A DNA stretch of 26,152 bases from Lachnospiraceae bacterium (GCA_900772845.1 CAAGSD010000010.1:1-26152); one strand, 5' to 3'. Shown: positions 7,517 to 15,833, counted from the first letter of the stretch. Made by a program: numbers and translations. The notes: generated by a model not told the origin, from the sequence alone.

Positions 7517-8788
7517 TTGAGATACAGCAGGAAAAGTGCAGGGATCCTGTCCCTGCTATTACTATTTAACAGCATAGCAATGATGGCCTGCGGCCAGACA
7601 ACAGTAGAGACAGGACATGTAAGCATCAGTATGACCGGCATGGAAAGTACGCCGGTCATCAATTATACACTACCTGTTATGACACCGAATGTACTGGTGG
7701 ATCAGCAGGGTTACGCAGCGGATGGAGAAAAACAAGCGGTGGTAAAGGGGAGAGAGCCTGTGGAGACCTTCCGTCTGGTGAACCGGGAGACCGGAGAAGC
7801 TGTTTATGAGAATATGATTAAACAGACCGGATATAATGAGGAACTGGCGCTGTATATCGGGACGGCGGATTTCACAGATTATACCGGAGAAGGGGAATTT
7901 TACCTGGAATGTGACAATGTGGGGAGATCATTGACGTTTTCTCTGAAAGAAGACCACTATCAGGAACTGCTGACAGTGTTGGGGGAAGATATCCGTGACA
8001 GGTGTCAGGAGCGTAATATCACAGAGGATGAGATCATCACGTTGTTGGAGGCCTGTGAGTGGTATCCACAGGTCTTTGAGGACGATAATGGGAATGAAAT
8101 CCCGGACTTGCTGGAATACATTGCCAACTGGCTGGAAAAAACAGCCAACAGCAGCGATGAGCAGGAACCGGAGAATATGTGCTATGTGGCGGTGCTGGCA
8201 AAATTCAGTTATCTGTACCAGAAATATGATGTGCAGTATGCCACACAATGTCTGCAGCATGCATCGGCGGTGTACACCAAGCTGGCAGCCACCTCCGGCA
8301 GAGATGCGGAGAAATTCATGGCATTGACGGAGCTTTACCGCGCAGCGGGACTGTATACTTATCGCAATCAGATTCTGGAATACAAGGATTTTTTCGAGGA
8401 CAATACCAGTTATCTGGAGGAAACGGCCTATCTGTACGGCTCTATGACCTATCTGGCCACCAGACAGCCGGTGGATGTGGAATTGTGTACCGTATTTATG
8501 GAAAGTATCAGAGACTGTGGCGAAGAACTGGCAAAACGATCCCATAATATGATTGATGCTGTAGCGAGTGTCAACAACGGAACCAAAGACCTGCTAGAGC
8601 GGGCGGAAGAATTGTCCTGTGCCAATTATGTGTTATACAGTTATCAATACACGGAGATTTTAGAGGATTTTCTGCATTACCTGATGGGACGGAACCGGGA
8701 TTCGGTGAGTTATTATCCCGAAGAGGGAGACGCTGCGGATTATCTGTTGCTGATAGCCCAGCAGATCTCCCTTGCGGATAAACATTAG
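7517..8788 (+). CDS. Lipoprotein resembling GH9 cellulase, catalytic motif missing
   Basis: A 423-residue predicted lipoprotein: positively charged start, hydrophobic stretch, then AMMAC as a loose lipobox at about residue 25. The mature part begins with an immunoglobulin-like domain of the kind at the front of GH9 cellulases (NVLVDQQGYAADGEKQAVV, then FRLVNRETGEAVYE). A helical region follows with GH9 echoes: DDNGNEIPDLLEYIANWLEK, a Tyr-rich middle and HYLMGRNRDSVSYYP near the end. I cannot find the DAGD nucleophile motif or the late catalytic Glu, so it may bind glycans or cell wall rather than cleave them. The start is TTG at 7517 with GGAGGA 5 bases upstream. The frame is open further upstream, but those starts would bury the signal peptide. 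It ends 5 bases from the convergent plsC gene. Confidence 0.72.
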   Translation: MRYSRKSAGILSLLLLFNSIAMMACGQTTVETGHVSISMTGMESTPVINYTLPVMTPNVLVDQQGYAADGEKQAVVKGREPVETFRLVNRETGEAVYENMIKQTGYNEELALYIGTADFTDYTGEGEFYLECDNVGRSLTFSLKEDHYQELLTVLGEDIRDRCQERNITEDEIITLLEACEWYPQVFEDDNGNEIPDLLEYIANWLEKTANSSDEQEPENMCYVAVLAKFSYLYQKYDVQYATQCLQHASAVYTKLAATSGRDAEKFMALTELYRAAGLYTYRNQILEYKDFFEDNTSYLEETAYLYGSMTYLATRQPVDVELCTVFMESIRDCGEELAKRSHNMIDAVASVNNGTKDLLERAEELSCANYVLYSYQYTEILEDFLHYLMGRNRDSVSYYPEEGDAADYLLLIAQQISLADKH

Positions 8789-8793
8789 AAAAA

Positions 8794-9528
8794 TTAAATC
8801 AATTCTTTGTTCTTGAAATAGGTCTCGGAGATAATATTCTGTACATAGGTGCCCATGCTCTTGCGGGTTTCCTTGTCCAGTTCCTTCGGATAAATAGGCT
8901 TACCGTATTCAATGATTACGGTGGCCTTTTTTATTTTCGGAAAATGATCTTCAAATACGGCGGCAGAGTTCACGATGGTCATGGGAATGATGGGAACACC
9001 GGCTTTTTCTGCAATCTTGAAGCTGCCTTCATGGAAGGGGAGAAAGGTATCCTGGGTCTTGTTCCGGGTGCCTTCCGGAAAGATGCAGATGGAAATGCCG
9101 TTCTTTGCTTTCTCGATGGCTTCCAGGATGGTCTTCAGACCGGCCTTGATGTCCTGACGATCCAGGAAGAGACAGTGCAGATCTTTCATCCAGATATTCA
9201 ACAAGGGCCATTTCAACATTTCCTTTTTTGCAATGTAACCGGTAGGTCTGGGAACACGGACATAGGTCAGCACTACATCGAAAAAGCTGCGGTGATTGCC
9301 GACATACAGCACAGCGGTGTCAGTGGGGATATTCTCTTCCCCGATGGCAATAACTTTTGTACCGGCCAGACGGATGACCCAGCGGAAAGCCCAGTTTACA
9401 ATAGCCAGGGAACTGCGGTCCTTAAGACCGGGATTAAACTTGCCGATGATCCATTCCACCAGCATCAATGGTGTGGACAGGATCAGGAATAAGACTACAA
9501 ATAGTACAACGAATATAAAACGGATCAT
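8794..9528 (-). CDS. plsC: 1-acylglycerol-3-phosphate acyltransferase
   Basis: A 244-residue membrane-associated enzyme that makes phosphatidic acid by acylating lysophosphatidate, the second acylation of phospholipid synthesis. An N-terminal membrane segment covers about 2-24. The acyltransferase motifs are intact: NHRSFFD with His79 and Asp84 as the catalytic pair, FLDRQD at about 121-126, and FPEGTRN at 150-156 for phosphate binding. The later VPIIPMTIVNS matches motif IV. The frame extends 22 codons upstream to a TTG, but I prefer the ATG at 9528, which begins the membrane segment and has GAAAGG 13 bases before it. That spacing is long, and the same leader sequence precedes the dus gene. 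It is the last gene of a three-gene minus-strand operon. Confidence 0.9.
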   Translation of the reverse strand: MIRFIFVVLFVVLFLILSTPLMLVEWIIGKFNPGLKDRSSLAIVNWAFRWVIRLAGTKVIAIGEENIPTDTAVLYVGNHRSFFDVVLTYVRVPRPTGYIAKKEMLKWPLLNIWMKDLHCLFLDRQDIKAGLKTILEAIEKAKNGISICIFPEGTRNKTQDTFLPFHEGSFKIAEKAGVPIIPMTIVNSAAVFEDHFPKIKKATVIIEYGKPIYPKELDKETRKSMGTYVQNIISETYFKNKELI

Positions 9529-9538
9529 AATAATACCA

Positions 9539-9559
9539 ATGCCTTTCAGTAACCTGCAA
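9539..9559 (-). repeat. Shared leader motif, copy before plsC
   Basis: On the minus strand these 21 bases (TTGCAGGTTACTGAAAGGC plus AT) match 20078-20098 with a single difference. In both places the copy is in the same orientation as the gene and ends 9-10 bases before its start codon, including the AAAGG that would serve as ribosome binding site. Confidence 0.75.
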
Positions 9560-9565
9560 ATTTTC

Positions 9566-9594
9566 AGGTGCCTTGGCACCTTGTGCAGGCACAA
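9566..9594. repeat. Two adjoining short palindromes between degV and plsC
   Basis: AGGTGCC/GGCACCT (9566-9581, 2-base loop) touches TTGTGC/GCACAA (9581-9594, 2-base loop). They sit just after the degV stop codon. There is no T-run, so a full terminator is unlikely; they may slow or process the operon transcript. Confidence 0.5.
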
Positions 9595-9600
9595 ATTTCT

Positions 9601-10458
9601 TTATTTTGCAATGAAAAGGACACCCAGGGTGCCGGGACCGCAATGGCTGGAGACTACACCACCTGCTCTGGTCTCCAGGATCTCGTCAAAAATCCCCAGA
9701 CTTTCCAGATAGGAACGGACAGCTTCCACAATCTCCCGGTCACAGCCGGAGTGGGTGATGAAGACTCTGTCGGGAACTGCATTTTTCAGATCCTCTTCCA
9801 TATCCTTTGTGTAGGAGAGGATGACGGAACCCAGTTTTCCGCGGTATTTTTTGGAGGCATCCATGGAACCATCCACCACGACGATCCGCGGATGAAGCTT
9901 TAACATACCGCCTGCCAGGGCCGCTACCGCACTACATCTGCCGCCCCGGTGAAGATAGGTCAGGGTATCCACAACGAAGCTGGCTCGGACTTTGGGACGG
10001 ATGGCTTCGATGGCAGCAGTGATCTCGGAGGCTGTTTTTCCTTCAGAAGCCAGAATGGCAGCCTGTATTACCTGCAGACCGATGCCGGTGGACAGGTTCG
10101 CAGAGTTGATCACGGTTACTTTGTCGGAAGCTTCCAGCTCTTCCGCAGCCAGCCGCATAACGTTGCCGGAGGTGGACATGCTATCGGAAATGGAGAAACA
10201 GATGATCTCCCGGCCTTCTTCCACAAAAGGCTGCATGATTTCCATGGCCTCAGTCAGAGAAGGAGCAGAGGTCTTTGGCGTGGTCTTGTTCTCATCCGAC
10301 CATCGGAAAATCTCTTCCGGCGTAATGTCTACACCGTCACGGTATTCGTCCCCGCCCAACAGAATGTGCAGAGGCAGGATGGTAATGTCATACTTTGCTA
10401 CTAATTCCTTTGACAGATCACAGGTACTGTCAGAGATGATCTTAACTGTCTGTGCCAT
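9601..10458 (-). CDS. DegV family fatty acid-binding protein
   Basis: A 285-residue cytoplasmic protein of normal DegV length. Proteins of this family bind one fatty acid and, in Firmicutes, act as the FakB subunit that presents it to the kinase FakA. Family landmarks are KIISDSTCDLS at 6-16, LPLHILLGGDEYRDGVDI at 28-45, PKTSAPSLTEAM at 61-72 (head-group contact), SISDSMSTSGN at 89-99 and YLHRGGRCS at 168-176. The ATG has AGGTAGG about 8 bases before it. It lies between an FAD-dependent dehydrogenase (28-base gap) and plsC, and a fatty acid carrier next to an acyltransferase makes biological sense. No FakA kinase gene is in the window. Confidence 0.92.
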   Translation of the reverse strand: MAQTVKIISDSTCDLSKELVAKYDITILPLHILLGGDEYRDGVDITPEEIFRWSDENKTTPKTSAPSLTEAMEIMQPFVEEGREIICFSISDSMSTSGNVMRLAAEELEASDKVTVINSANLSTGIGLQVIQAAILASEGKTASEITAAIEAIRPKVRASFVVDTLTYLHRGGRCSAVAALAGGMLKLHPRIVVVDGSMDASKKYRGKLGSVILSYTKDMEEDLKNAVPDRVFITHSGCDREIVEAVRSYLESLGIFDEILETRAGGVVSSHCGPGTLGVLFIAK

Positions 10459-10486
10459 AGAATCTACCTACCTTTTTTATTCATGA

Positions 10487-11857
10487 TTATTCCCCTTTAG
10501 CAATCTGTCTTGCGACATAGACACCGCTGGCGGATGCATGGGACAGGGAATGGGTCACACCGCTGCCGTCACCGATGATGTACAGACCCTTGTGGCAGCT
10601 TTCCAGATGTTCGTCCAGTTCCACTTCCATATTATAGAATTTGACTTCCACACCATAGAGCAGAGTATCGTCATTGGCGGTACCGGGTGCGATTTTGTCC
10701 AGGGCGTAGATCATTTCGATGATGCCGTCCAAGATACGCTTGGGAAGCACGAGGCTTAAATCACCGGGGGTTGCGGACAGGGTAGGCTCTACCATGCCCT
10801 CAGCAATACGCTTTGCATTACTGCGGCGGCCTCTCACCAGGTCACCGAAACGCTGTACGATGACACCACCGCCCAGCATATTAGAGAGGCGGGCAATGCT
10901 CTCACCGTAGCCGTTGCTGTCCTTGAAAGGCTCTGAGAAATGCTTGGCCACCAGCAGGGCGAAGTTGGTGTTCTCCGTCTGTTTGTCGGCACCTTCGTAG
11001 CTGTGACCGTTGACAGTGACGATGCCGTTGGTATTCTCATTTACGACGATACCGTGGGGATTCATACAGAAGGTACGTACGGAATCCTCGAATTTTTCAG
11101 TACGGTATACGATCTTGCTCTCATAGAGTTCATCGGTCAGATGAGAGAAGATGACTGCGGGCAGTTCCACCCGGACACCGATATCCACGCGGTTGGACTT
11201 GGTATTGATATTCAGATCCTTACAGATCTGCTCCATCCATTTGCTGCCACTCCGGCCGACGGAGATAATGCACTTATCACAGTCATAGGATTCCTTCCCA
11301 CAATCGATGCGGTAGCCTTCTTCAACGGCCTCTACCGTTTTTACCGGGGTATCAAAATAGAAAGTTACTTTATCCTTAAGTTCCCCATACAGGTTCTCCA
11401 GAACAATAAAGTTGATATCAGTACCCAGGTGACGGACGGAAGCGTCTAAAAGAGTCAGCTTGTTCTGCATGCAGAGCTTTTTAAAGGAAGTACCTGCAGT
11501 GGAATACAGCTTTGTGCCTTCCCCTCCGAACTTCATGTTGATGTCATCCACATACTTCATCAGGTCGATGGCCTGATTTTTACCGATATATTCATATAAA
11601 GTGCCACCGAAAGCATTGGTGATATTGTATTTCCCGTCGGAAAAAGCACCGGCACCGCCGAAACCGCTCATGATGGAACAACTCTTACAGTTAATGCAGC
11701 TCTTGATCTTGTCACCGTCGATAGGACAGTGGCGCTTCTCCAGAGGATGGCCGGATTCGAAAACGGCAATTTTCAGGTCAGGATTCTGTTGCACCAGTTC
11801 ATAAGCGGAGAAGATGCCCCCGGGACCGGCACCGATAATGATTACGTCATATTTCAT
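10487..11857 (-). CDS. FAD-dependent dehydrogenase, uncharacterised (COG2509-like)
   Basis: A 456-residue flavoprotein with an N-terminal Rossmann motif (VIIIGAGPGGIFSAYEL, 5-21), a Glu after the second strand (FESG) and the FAD-closing GLYIIGDGSGVTHSLSHA near the end. A Cys-rich stretch, C44, C54, C57 and C60 leading into GFGGAGAFSDGK, is typical of this family of uncharacterised dehydrogenases and may bind metal or be redox active. The substrate is unknown. The ATG at 11857 has AAAGGAAA about 11 bases upstream. It is the first gene of the operon with degV and plsC, so a role in lipid metabolism is possible, but that rests on position only. Confidence 0.85.
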   Translation of the reverse strand: MKYDVIIIGAGPGGIFSAYELVQQNPDLKIAVFESGHPLEKRHCPIDGDKIKSCINCKSCSIMSGFGGAGAFSDGKYNITNAFGGTLYEYIGKNQAIDLMKYVDDINMKFGGEGTKLYSTAGTSFKKLCMQNKLTLLDASVRHLGTDINFIVLENLYGELKDKVTFYFDTPVKTVEAVEEGYRIDCGKESYDCDKCIISVGRSGSKWMEQICKDLNINTKSNRVDIGVRVELPAVIFSHLTDELYESKIVYRTEKFEDSVRTFCMNPHGIVVNENTNGIVTVNGHSYEGADKQTENTNFALLVAKHFSEPFKDSNGYGESIARLSNMLGGGVIVQRFGDLVRGRRSNAKRIAEGMVEPTLSATPGDLSLVLPKRILDGIIEMIYALDKIAPGTANDDTLLYGVEVKFYNMEVELDEHLESCHKGLYIIGDGSGVTHSLSHASASGVYVARQIAKGE

Positions 11858-11943
11858 AGGGATAAGTTTCCTTTCTCTTTGTTCTCTTGTAAGGATTTGT
11901 GGGATGTATCCTCATTTTGAACCCTCAAAAACATTCAAAATAT

Positions 11944-11952
11944 AGTATACCA
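11944..11952 (-). promoter_or_regulatory. Extended -10 promoter of the dehydrogenase-degV-plsC operon
   Basis: The minus strand reads TGGTATACT, a TG-n-TATACT extended -10, with no clear -35. The leader to the ATG at 11857 would be about 80 bases. Confidence 0.5.
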
Positions 11953-11994
11953 TATTTTCAGCTAAAAAGGGGAATAGAAATATAGCAAAATGTG

Positions 11995-12003
11995 TGATAG
12001 AAT
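11995..12003 (+). promoter_or_regulatory. Possible extended -10 promoter for the first MATE gene
   Basis: TGATAGAAT reads as TG-n-TAGAAT. No -35 is visible. It would give a leader of about 80 bases before the ATG at 12091. Confidence 0.35.
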
Positions 12004-12090
12004 CATAAGTTATAGCGGTTCTTCTGCAGATGCGGATGAGCGGTGTGGGAAGATAACGGGATTTGGAAGAGAATTACAGGAAATAAAATT

Positions 12091-13470
12091 ATGGAAGCAA
12101 CACGGAAGAAAAATAAATACGAAATAGATATGTGCAACGGCACGATCATGGACAAGCTGATCTCCTTTGCACTGCCCCTGATGGTGTCCAGTATTTTACA
12201 GCTGCTGTTCAATGCGGTGGACATCATTGTGGTGGGACGGTTCACCGGAAGCCAGGCGCTGGCAGCGGTAGGATCCACTACGGCGCTGATCAATATGTTC
12301 GTCAATCTGTTCATCGGCGTTTCCCTGGGAGCCAATGTATTGTCCGCCAGATTCTATGCCGCCGGTAAGGAGCAGGAGATGAGCGGGACGGTACATACCG
12401 CCATGACCTTTGCATTGATCAGCGGTGTTGTCATGGTGTTCGTGGGACTGTTCTGCACCAGGGGAGCGTTGGAACTGATGGAAACGCCGGTGGATGTCAT
12501 CGATCAGGCAGCTCTATATATGAAAATATATTTCTGTGGCATGCCCTTTTTCATGCTGTACAATTACGGAGCCGCTATTCTGCGGGCAGTGGGAGATACA
12601 AAGCGGCCGTTATTGTTCCTGATCATATCCGGAGCCATCAATGCGGCATTGAACCTGTTTCTGGTCATAGCTTTTTCCATGGGCGTGGCAGGGGTAGCCA
12701 TTGCCACGGTGATCTCGCAGGTGATCTCATGCGTGTTGGTACTGTGGTGCCTGTTCAGCACAGACAGCTGTTACCGGCTGCAGATTTCAAAGCTGGGCAT
12801 GAAATGGGAATACCTGCGGCAGATCTTCCAAGTGGGCGTTCCTGCGGGAATCCAGAGTGTTGTCATCAATTTCTCCAATGTTCTGCTGCAGTCCTCGGTG
12901 AATTCCTTCGGTTCCATTGCCATGGCGGGCTATACAGCGGCCAATAATATCTTTGGATTCCTGTTCGTGTCGGTGAATTCTATTACCCAGGCGTGTATGA
13001 GTTTTACCAGTCAGAACTATGGTGCCGGGAAGAAAAAGCGTATGGACCGGGTGCTGATCGACTGTATGATCCTGTCGGTGATCGTAGCGGTGACGCTGGG
13101 CGGAAGCGCCAATCTCTTCGGCCCGCAGCTGCTTCACATTTATACCACGGATGCAGACGTCGTTGCCTGCGGAACGGAAATCCTGTTATATACGACGCTG
13201 ACTTATTTTTTGTGCGGTATCATGGATCTGATTCCGGGAGCTCTGCGGGGGATGGGACATTCGGCGGTGCCTATGATATTGTCCATCATCGGCACGGTGG
13301 GAACGAGAATCTTCTGGATTTACGGAGTATTTCCTGTGCACCGGTCACTGATGGTACTGTTTTTATCCTACCCGGCCTCCTGGCTGGTAACGATACTGCT
13401 GCAGGCGGTATGCTTCTATTTTGTCAGAAAAAAGGTACATAGCACCATGCCGCAGGAAAAGATATCATAG
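12091..13470 (+). CDS. MATE family efflux transporter (first of three)
   Basis: A 459-residue inner-membrane protein with about 12 hydrophobic segments, the length and duplicated architecture of MATE exporters, which expel cationic drugs or metabolites using a sodium or proton gradient. Typical sites are ISFALPLMVSSILQLLFNAVDIIVVGRF in the first helices, GDTKRPLLFLIISGAINAALNL in the middle and GVPAGIQSVVINFSNVLLQSSVNSFG at the start of the second half. It belongs to the DinF/NorM-like group common in Clostridia; the substrate cannot be read from sequence. I chose the ATG at 12091 (AGGA 10 bases upstream) over an in-frame GTG at 12043. It is followed on the same strand, after 93 bases, by a second and distinct MATE gene. 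Confidence 0.9.
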   Translation: MEATRKKNKYEIDMCNGTIMDKLISFALPLMVSSILQLLFNAVDIIVVGRFTGSQALAAVGSTTALINMFVNLFIGVSLGANVLSARFYAAGKEQEMSGTVHTAMTFALISGVVMVFVGLFCTRGALELMETPVDVIDQAALYMKIYFCGMPFFMLYNYGAAILRAVGDTKRPLLFLIISGAINAALNLFLVIAFSMGVAGVAIATVISQVISCVLVLWCLFSTDSCYRLQISKLGMKWEYLRQIFQVGVPAGIQSVVINFSNVLLQSSVNSFGSIAMAGYTAANNIFGFLFVSVNSITQACMSFTSQNYGAGKKKRMDRVLIDCMILSVIVAVTLGGSANLFGPQLLHIYTTDADVVACGTEILLYTTLTYFLCGIMDLIPGALRGMGHSAVPMILSIIGTVGTRIFWIYGVFPVHRSLMVLFLSYPASWLVTILLQAVCFYFVRKKVHSTMPQEKIS

Positions 13471-13472
13471 TC

Positions 13473-13507
13473 GGTCAGCTCCTGGGAGTGGAAGTCCCGG
13501 GATGACC
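13473..13507 (+). other. Hairpin between two MATE genes
   Basis: GGTCA, a GC bulge and TCCTGGGA pair with TCCCGGGA and TGACC, giving a 13-bp stem with a 7-base loop. No T-run follows, so it is more likely an mRNA stability or partial attenuation structure than a terminator. Confidence 0.55.
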
Positions 13508-13523
13508 TGAGAGTACTATAGGA

Positions 13524-13551
13524 ATTATTTAGAAAACCATTATTTAGAAAA
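13524..13551. repeat. Two-copy tandem repeat before the second MATE gene
   Basis: ATTATTTAGAAAA occurs at 13524-13536 and 13539-13551, a 15-base period. It lies immediately before the ribosome binding site of the second MATE gene. It may be a simple slippage duplication. Confidence 0.7.
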
Positions 13552-13563
13552 TTGAGGGAAATT

Positions 13564-14952
13564 ATGTTAGCAAGATTAAAGAAAAAATATATCGGAGACT
13601 GGGATTTTTATCGGAAATATCTGTTGCTGGCCATTCCGATGATCCTGCAGAATGCCATTACCAATCTGGTAAGCTTTCTGGATAATATCATGGTGGGACA
13701 GCTGGGAACGGAGCAGATGTCCGGTGTTGCCATCGTGAACCAGCTGATTTTTGTATACAATCTGGCTATTTTTGGCGCCGTGTCTGCAGCCAGTATTTTC
13801 GGTGCCCAGTATTTCGGCAAGGGCAACCATAAGGGACATATGTATTCTTTCCGTTTTAAGCTGTATGCCACATTGCTGGTGACCGGCGGGGCGATGCTAT
13901 TGTTCCTGACGAAAGGTTCTGCTCTGATTGCCTTGTATCTGACGGATACGGTGGGGAACGGTGCTACAGATGTGGCACTGCAGTATGGCCTGGAATATCT
14001 GGCCATCATGATGGCAGGACTGATCCCTTTTGCGGTGAACCAGTCGTATGCGACAAATATTAAAGAGACCGGACAGACTTTTATCCCGATGCTGGCAAGC
14101 TTTGTGGCGGTGGGAACTAATGCGATTCTGGACTATCTGCTGATTTTCGGTATCGGCCCTTTCCCGGAGCTTGGAGTACAGGGAGCAGCGCTGGCTACCG
14201 TTATTGCCCGCTACATAGAGGCACTGATCGTGGTGCTCTGGGCACATGCCCATCGGGAAAAGAACCGTTATCTGGAAGGGGCGTACACCGGTTTCGGAAT
14301 CCCTATTGATGAACTGAAGGCAATTCTGGTCAAGGGGCTTCCGTTGATGATGAACGAGGTGATATGGGCTGCGGGTATGACAACGGTGACCCAGTGTTAT
14401 TCCGTCAGAGGTCTGGATGTGGTGGCAGGTCTGAATATTGCTTCCACCATTACGAACCTGTTCAATATTGTCTATCTTCAGTTGGGTTCCTGTATCAGTA
14501 TTGTGGTGGGACAGTATCTGGGTGCAGGTAAATTGGAGGATGCCAAGGATGCAGACAACAAGATGATCGTATTCAGCGTCTTCTGCTGTGTGATCATGGC
14601 TGCATTGATGTTCGTGGTAGGAGGATTTTTCCCGGCCATTTACAATACCACCGAGGAGATCAAGACACTGGCGACCAGCTTCATTGCAGTATCGGCCATC
14701 ATAATGCCGTTCTGTGCGTTCAGCCATGCGTCTTATTTTACCCTGCGTTCCGGCGGCAAGACCGTGGTGACCTTCCTGTTTGATTCCGTATTTACCTGGG
14801 TGATCGTGGTACCTGCGGCATATCTGCTGGCACATTTCACCGGATTGGGCATCGTGAGCATTTATTTCCTGGTGCAGGGCACGGAGATGATCAAGGTGAT
14901 CATCGGCTATTTCATGGTGAAGAGTAATGTCTGGGTGGTACAGATGGTATAA
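13564..14952 (+). CDS. MATE family efflux transporter (second of three)
   Basis: A 462-residue polytopic membrane protein of the MATE superfamily with about 12 hydrophobic segments. Recognisable stretches are YLLLAIPMILQNAITNLVSFLDNIMVGQLG in helices 1-2, IKETGQTFIPMLASFVAVGTNAILDYLLIFG in the middle and KGLPLMMNEVIWAAGMTTVTQCYSVRG opening the second half. Its sequence differs clearly from the first MATE gene, so the pair is not a recent tandem duplication. The ATG at 13564 has GAGGG about 6 bases upstream; the frame runs on to a TTG at 13552, which lies inside the ribosome binding region. It is probably co-transcribed with the gene before it. The substrate is unknown. No clear terminator follows. 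Confidence 0.9.
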   Translation: MLARLKKKYIGDWDFYRKYLLLAIPMILQNAITNLVSFLDNIMVGQLGTEQMSGVAIVNQLIFVYNLAIFGAVSAASIFGAQYFGKGNHKGHMYSFRFKLYATLLVTGGAMLLFLTKGSALIALYLTDTVGNGATDVALQYGLEYLAIMMAGLIPFAVNQSYATNIKETGQTFIPMLASFVAVGTNAILDYLLIFGIGPFPELGVQGAALATVIARYIEALIVVLWAHAHREKNRYLEGAYTGFGIPIDELKAILVKGLPLMMNEVIWAAGMTTVTQCYSVRGLDVVAGLNIASTITNLFNIVYLQLGSCISIVVGQYLGAGKLEDAKDADNKMIVFSVFCCVIMAALMFVVGGFFPAIYNTTEEIKTLATSFIAVSAIIMPFCAFSHASYFTLRSGGKTVVTFLFDSVFTWVIVVPAAYLLAHFTGLGIVSIYFLVQGTEMIKVIIGYFMVKSNVWVVQMV

Positions 14953-15055
14953 ATGAGGGCGGATCGTTCAACAGGATAATTTTCCCGGAAAAAATGAACC
15001 ACATCCGGCATCCACAGAGCGGCTTCGTGCTGACGGCGCCGCATTACTTTCTATA

Positions 15056-15706
15056 TTACGCAACATATAAATACATAAAAATGAAATGACAAATACTTCC
15101 TCCCATGACGAAGAGGTGGAACACTTCGTGGGAGCCGAAGAACTTATGCTTCGCATTGAAGATCGGCAGCTTGAGGGCATAGATGACACCGCCCACGGTG
15201 TAGATGATGCCGCCGGCCAGCAGCCAGAGAAATGCGGGCGTGGACAGGGTTTTCAGCAGAGGCCCGAATACCAGGACACATACCCAGCCCATGGCAATGT
15301 AGATCACAGAGGAAAACCACTTCGGACAGGTGATCCAACAGGCTTTCACGATCATGCCCACAGCAGCAATGCCCCAGACAAGAGCCAGCAACGTATATCC
15401 CAGCTTACCGCCCAATACAATGAGGCACACCGGTGTGTAAGAACCGGCAATCAATACAAAGATCATCATATGATCCAGCTTCCGGAAGACCCGGAGACTT
15501 TTTCCGGTGAGATCCACGGAATGATATGTGGCGCTGGCACCGTACAGCAGGATCATGCTTCCCATGAAAATAGCCATGGCCAGGAAATTCTCCTGCCCGG
15601 ACTGTACAGCGGCTTTTACCAACAGAGGCACAGCTGCGAATACAGCCATCATCATGGCAATAAAATGAGTAATGGCACTTCCCGGTTCTCTTATAGTAAT
15701 CTGCAT
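15056..15706 (-). CDS. PAQR/hemolysin III family membrane protein
   Basis: A 216-residue protein with seven hydrophobic segments. The family signature residues are in place: S58/H62 in GASATYHSVD, D79-H80 in KLDHMMIF, and the late histidines H193, H197 and H207 in GSHEVFHLFVMGGSICHF. These form the zinc site of PAQR receptors. In bacteria the family is annotated as hemolysin III or TrhA and is linked to membrane lipid homeostasis; true haemolysis is doubtful. The start has a strong AAGGAGG 7 bases upstream, and a small GC-rich hairpin (15726-15742) lies just before that site. It is monocistronic by position, converging on the second MATE gene. Confidence 0.9.
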   Translation of the reverse strand: MQITIREPGSAITHFIAMMMAVFAAVPLLVKAAVQSGQENFLAMAIFMGSMILLYGASATYHSVDLTGKSLRVFRKLDHMMIFVLIAGSYTPVCLIVLGGKLGYTLLALVWGIAAVGMIVKACWITCPKWFSSVIYIAMGWVCVLVFGPLLKTLSTPAFLWLLAGGIIYTVGGVIYALKLPIFNAKHKFFGSHEVFHLFVMGGSICHFIFMYLYVA

Positions 15707-15758
15707 AATAACTCCTCCTTTTTCTGCCGGTATCCAGCCGGCGCATCCTAATATTCAT

Positions 15759-15788
15759 AATATAGTATTTACATTGCACAAAACGCAA
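15759..15788 (-). promoter_or_regulatory. Probable promoter of the PAQR gene
   Basis: On the minus strand TTGCGT (15783-15788), 18 bases, then TATATT (15759-15764). The leader would be about 45 bases and includes a GCCGG/CCGGC hairpin (15726-15742) that ends 8 bases before the ribosome binding site. Confidence 0.45.
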
Positions 15789-15810
15789 TACATGCTTTTT
15801 GAAACTTTAC

Positions 15811-15833
15811 GATGTAGTTTTCAAAACTACATC
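15811..15833. promoter_or_regulatory. Perfect 23-bp palindrome, candidate operator upstream of PAQR
   Basis: GATGTAGTTTT and AAAACTACATC are perfect 11-bp arms around one base. It lies about 22 bases upstream of the putative PAQR -35. The TGTAG...CTACA core is reminiscent of BlaI/CopY-type operators (TACA/TGTA), but the centre differs. No regulator gene is adjacent. Confidence 0.5.

Noticed and set aside
13897..14835. Open minus-strand frame of 312 codons
   Set aside because: Antisense to the second MATE gene, His/Gln-rich and without a recognisable domain, so a coding shadow.
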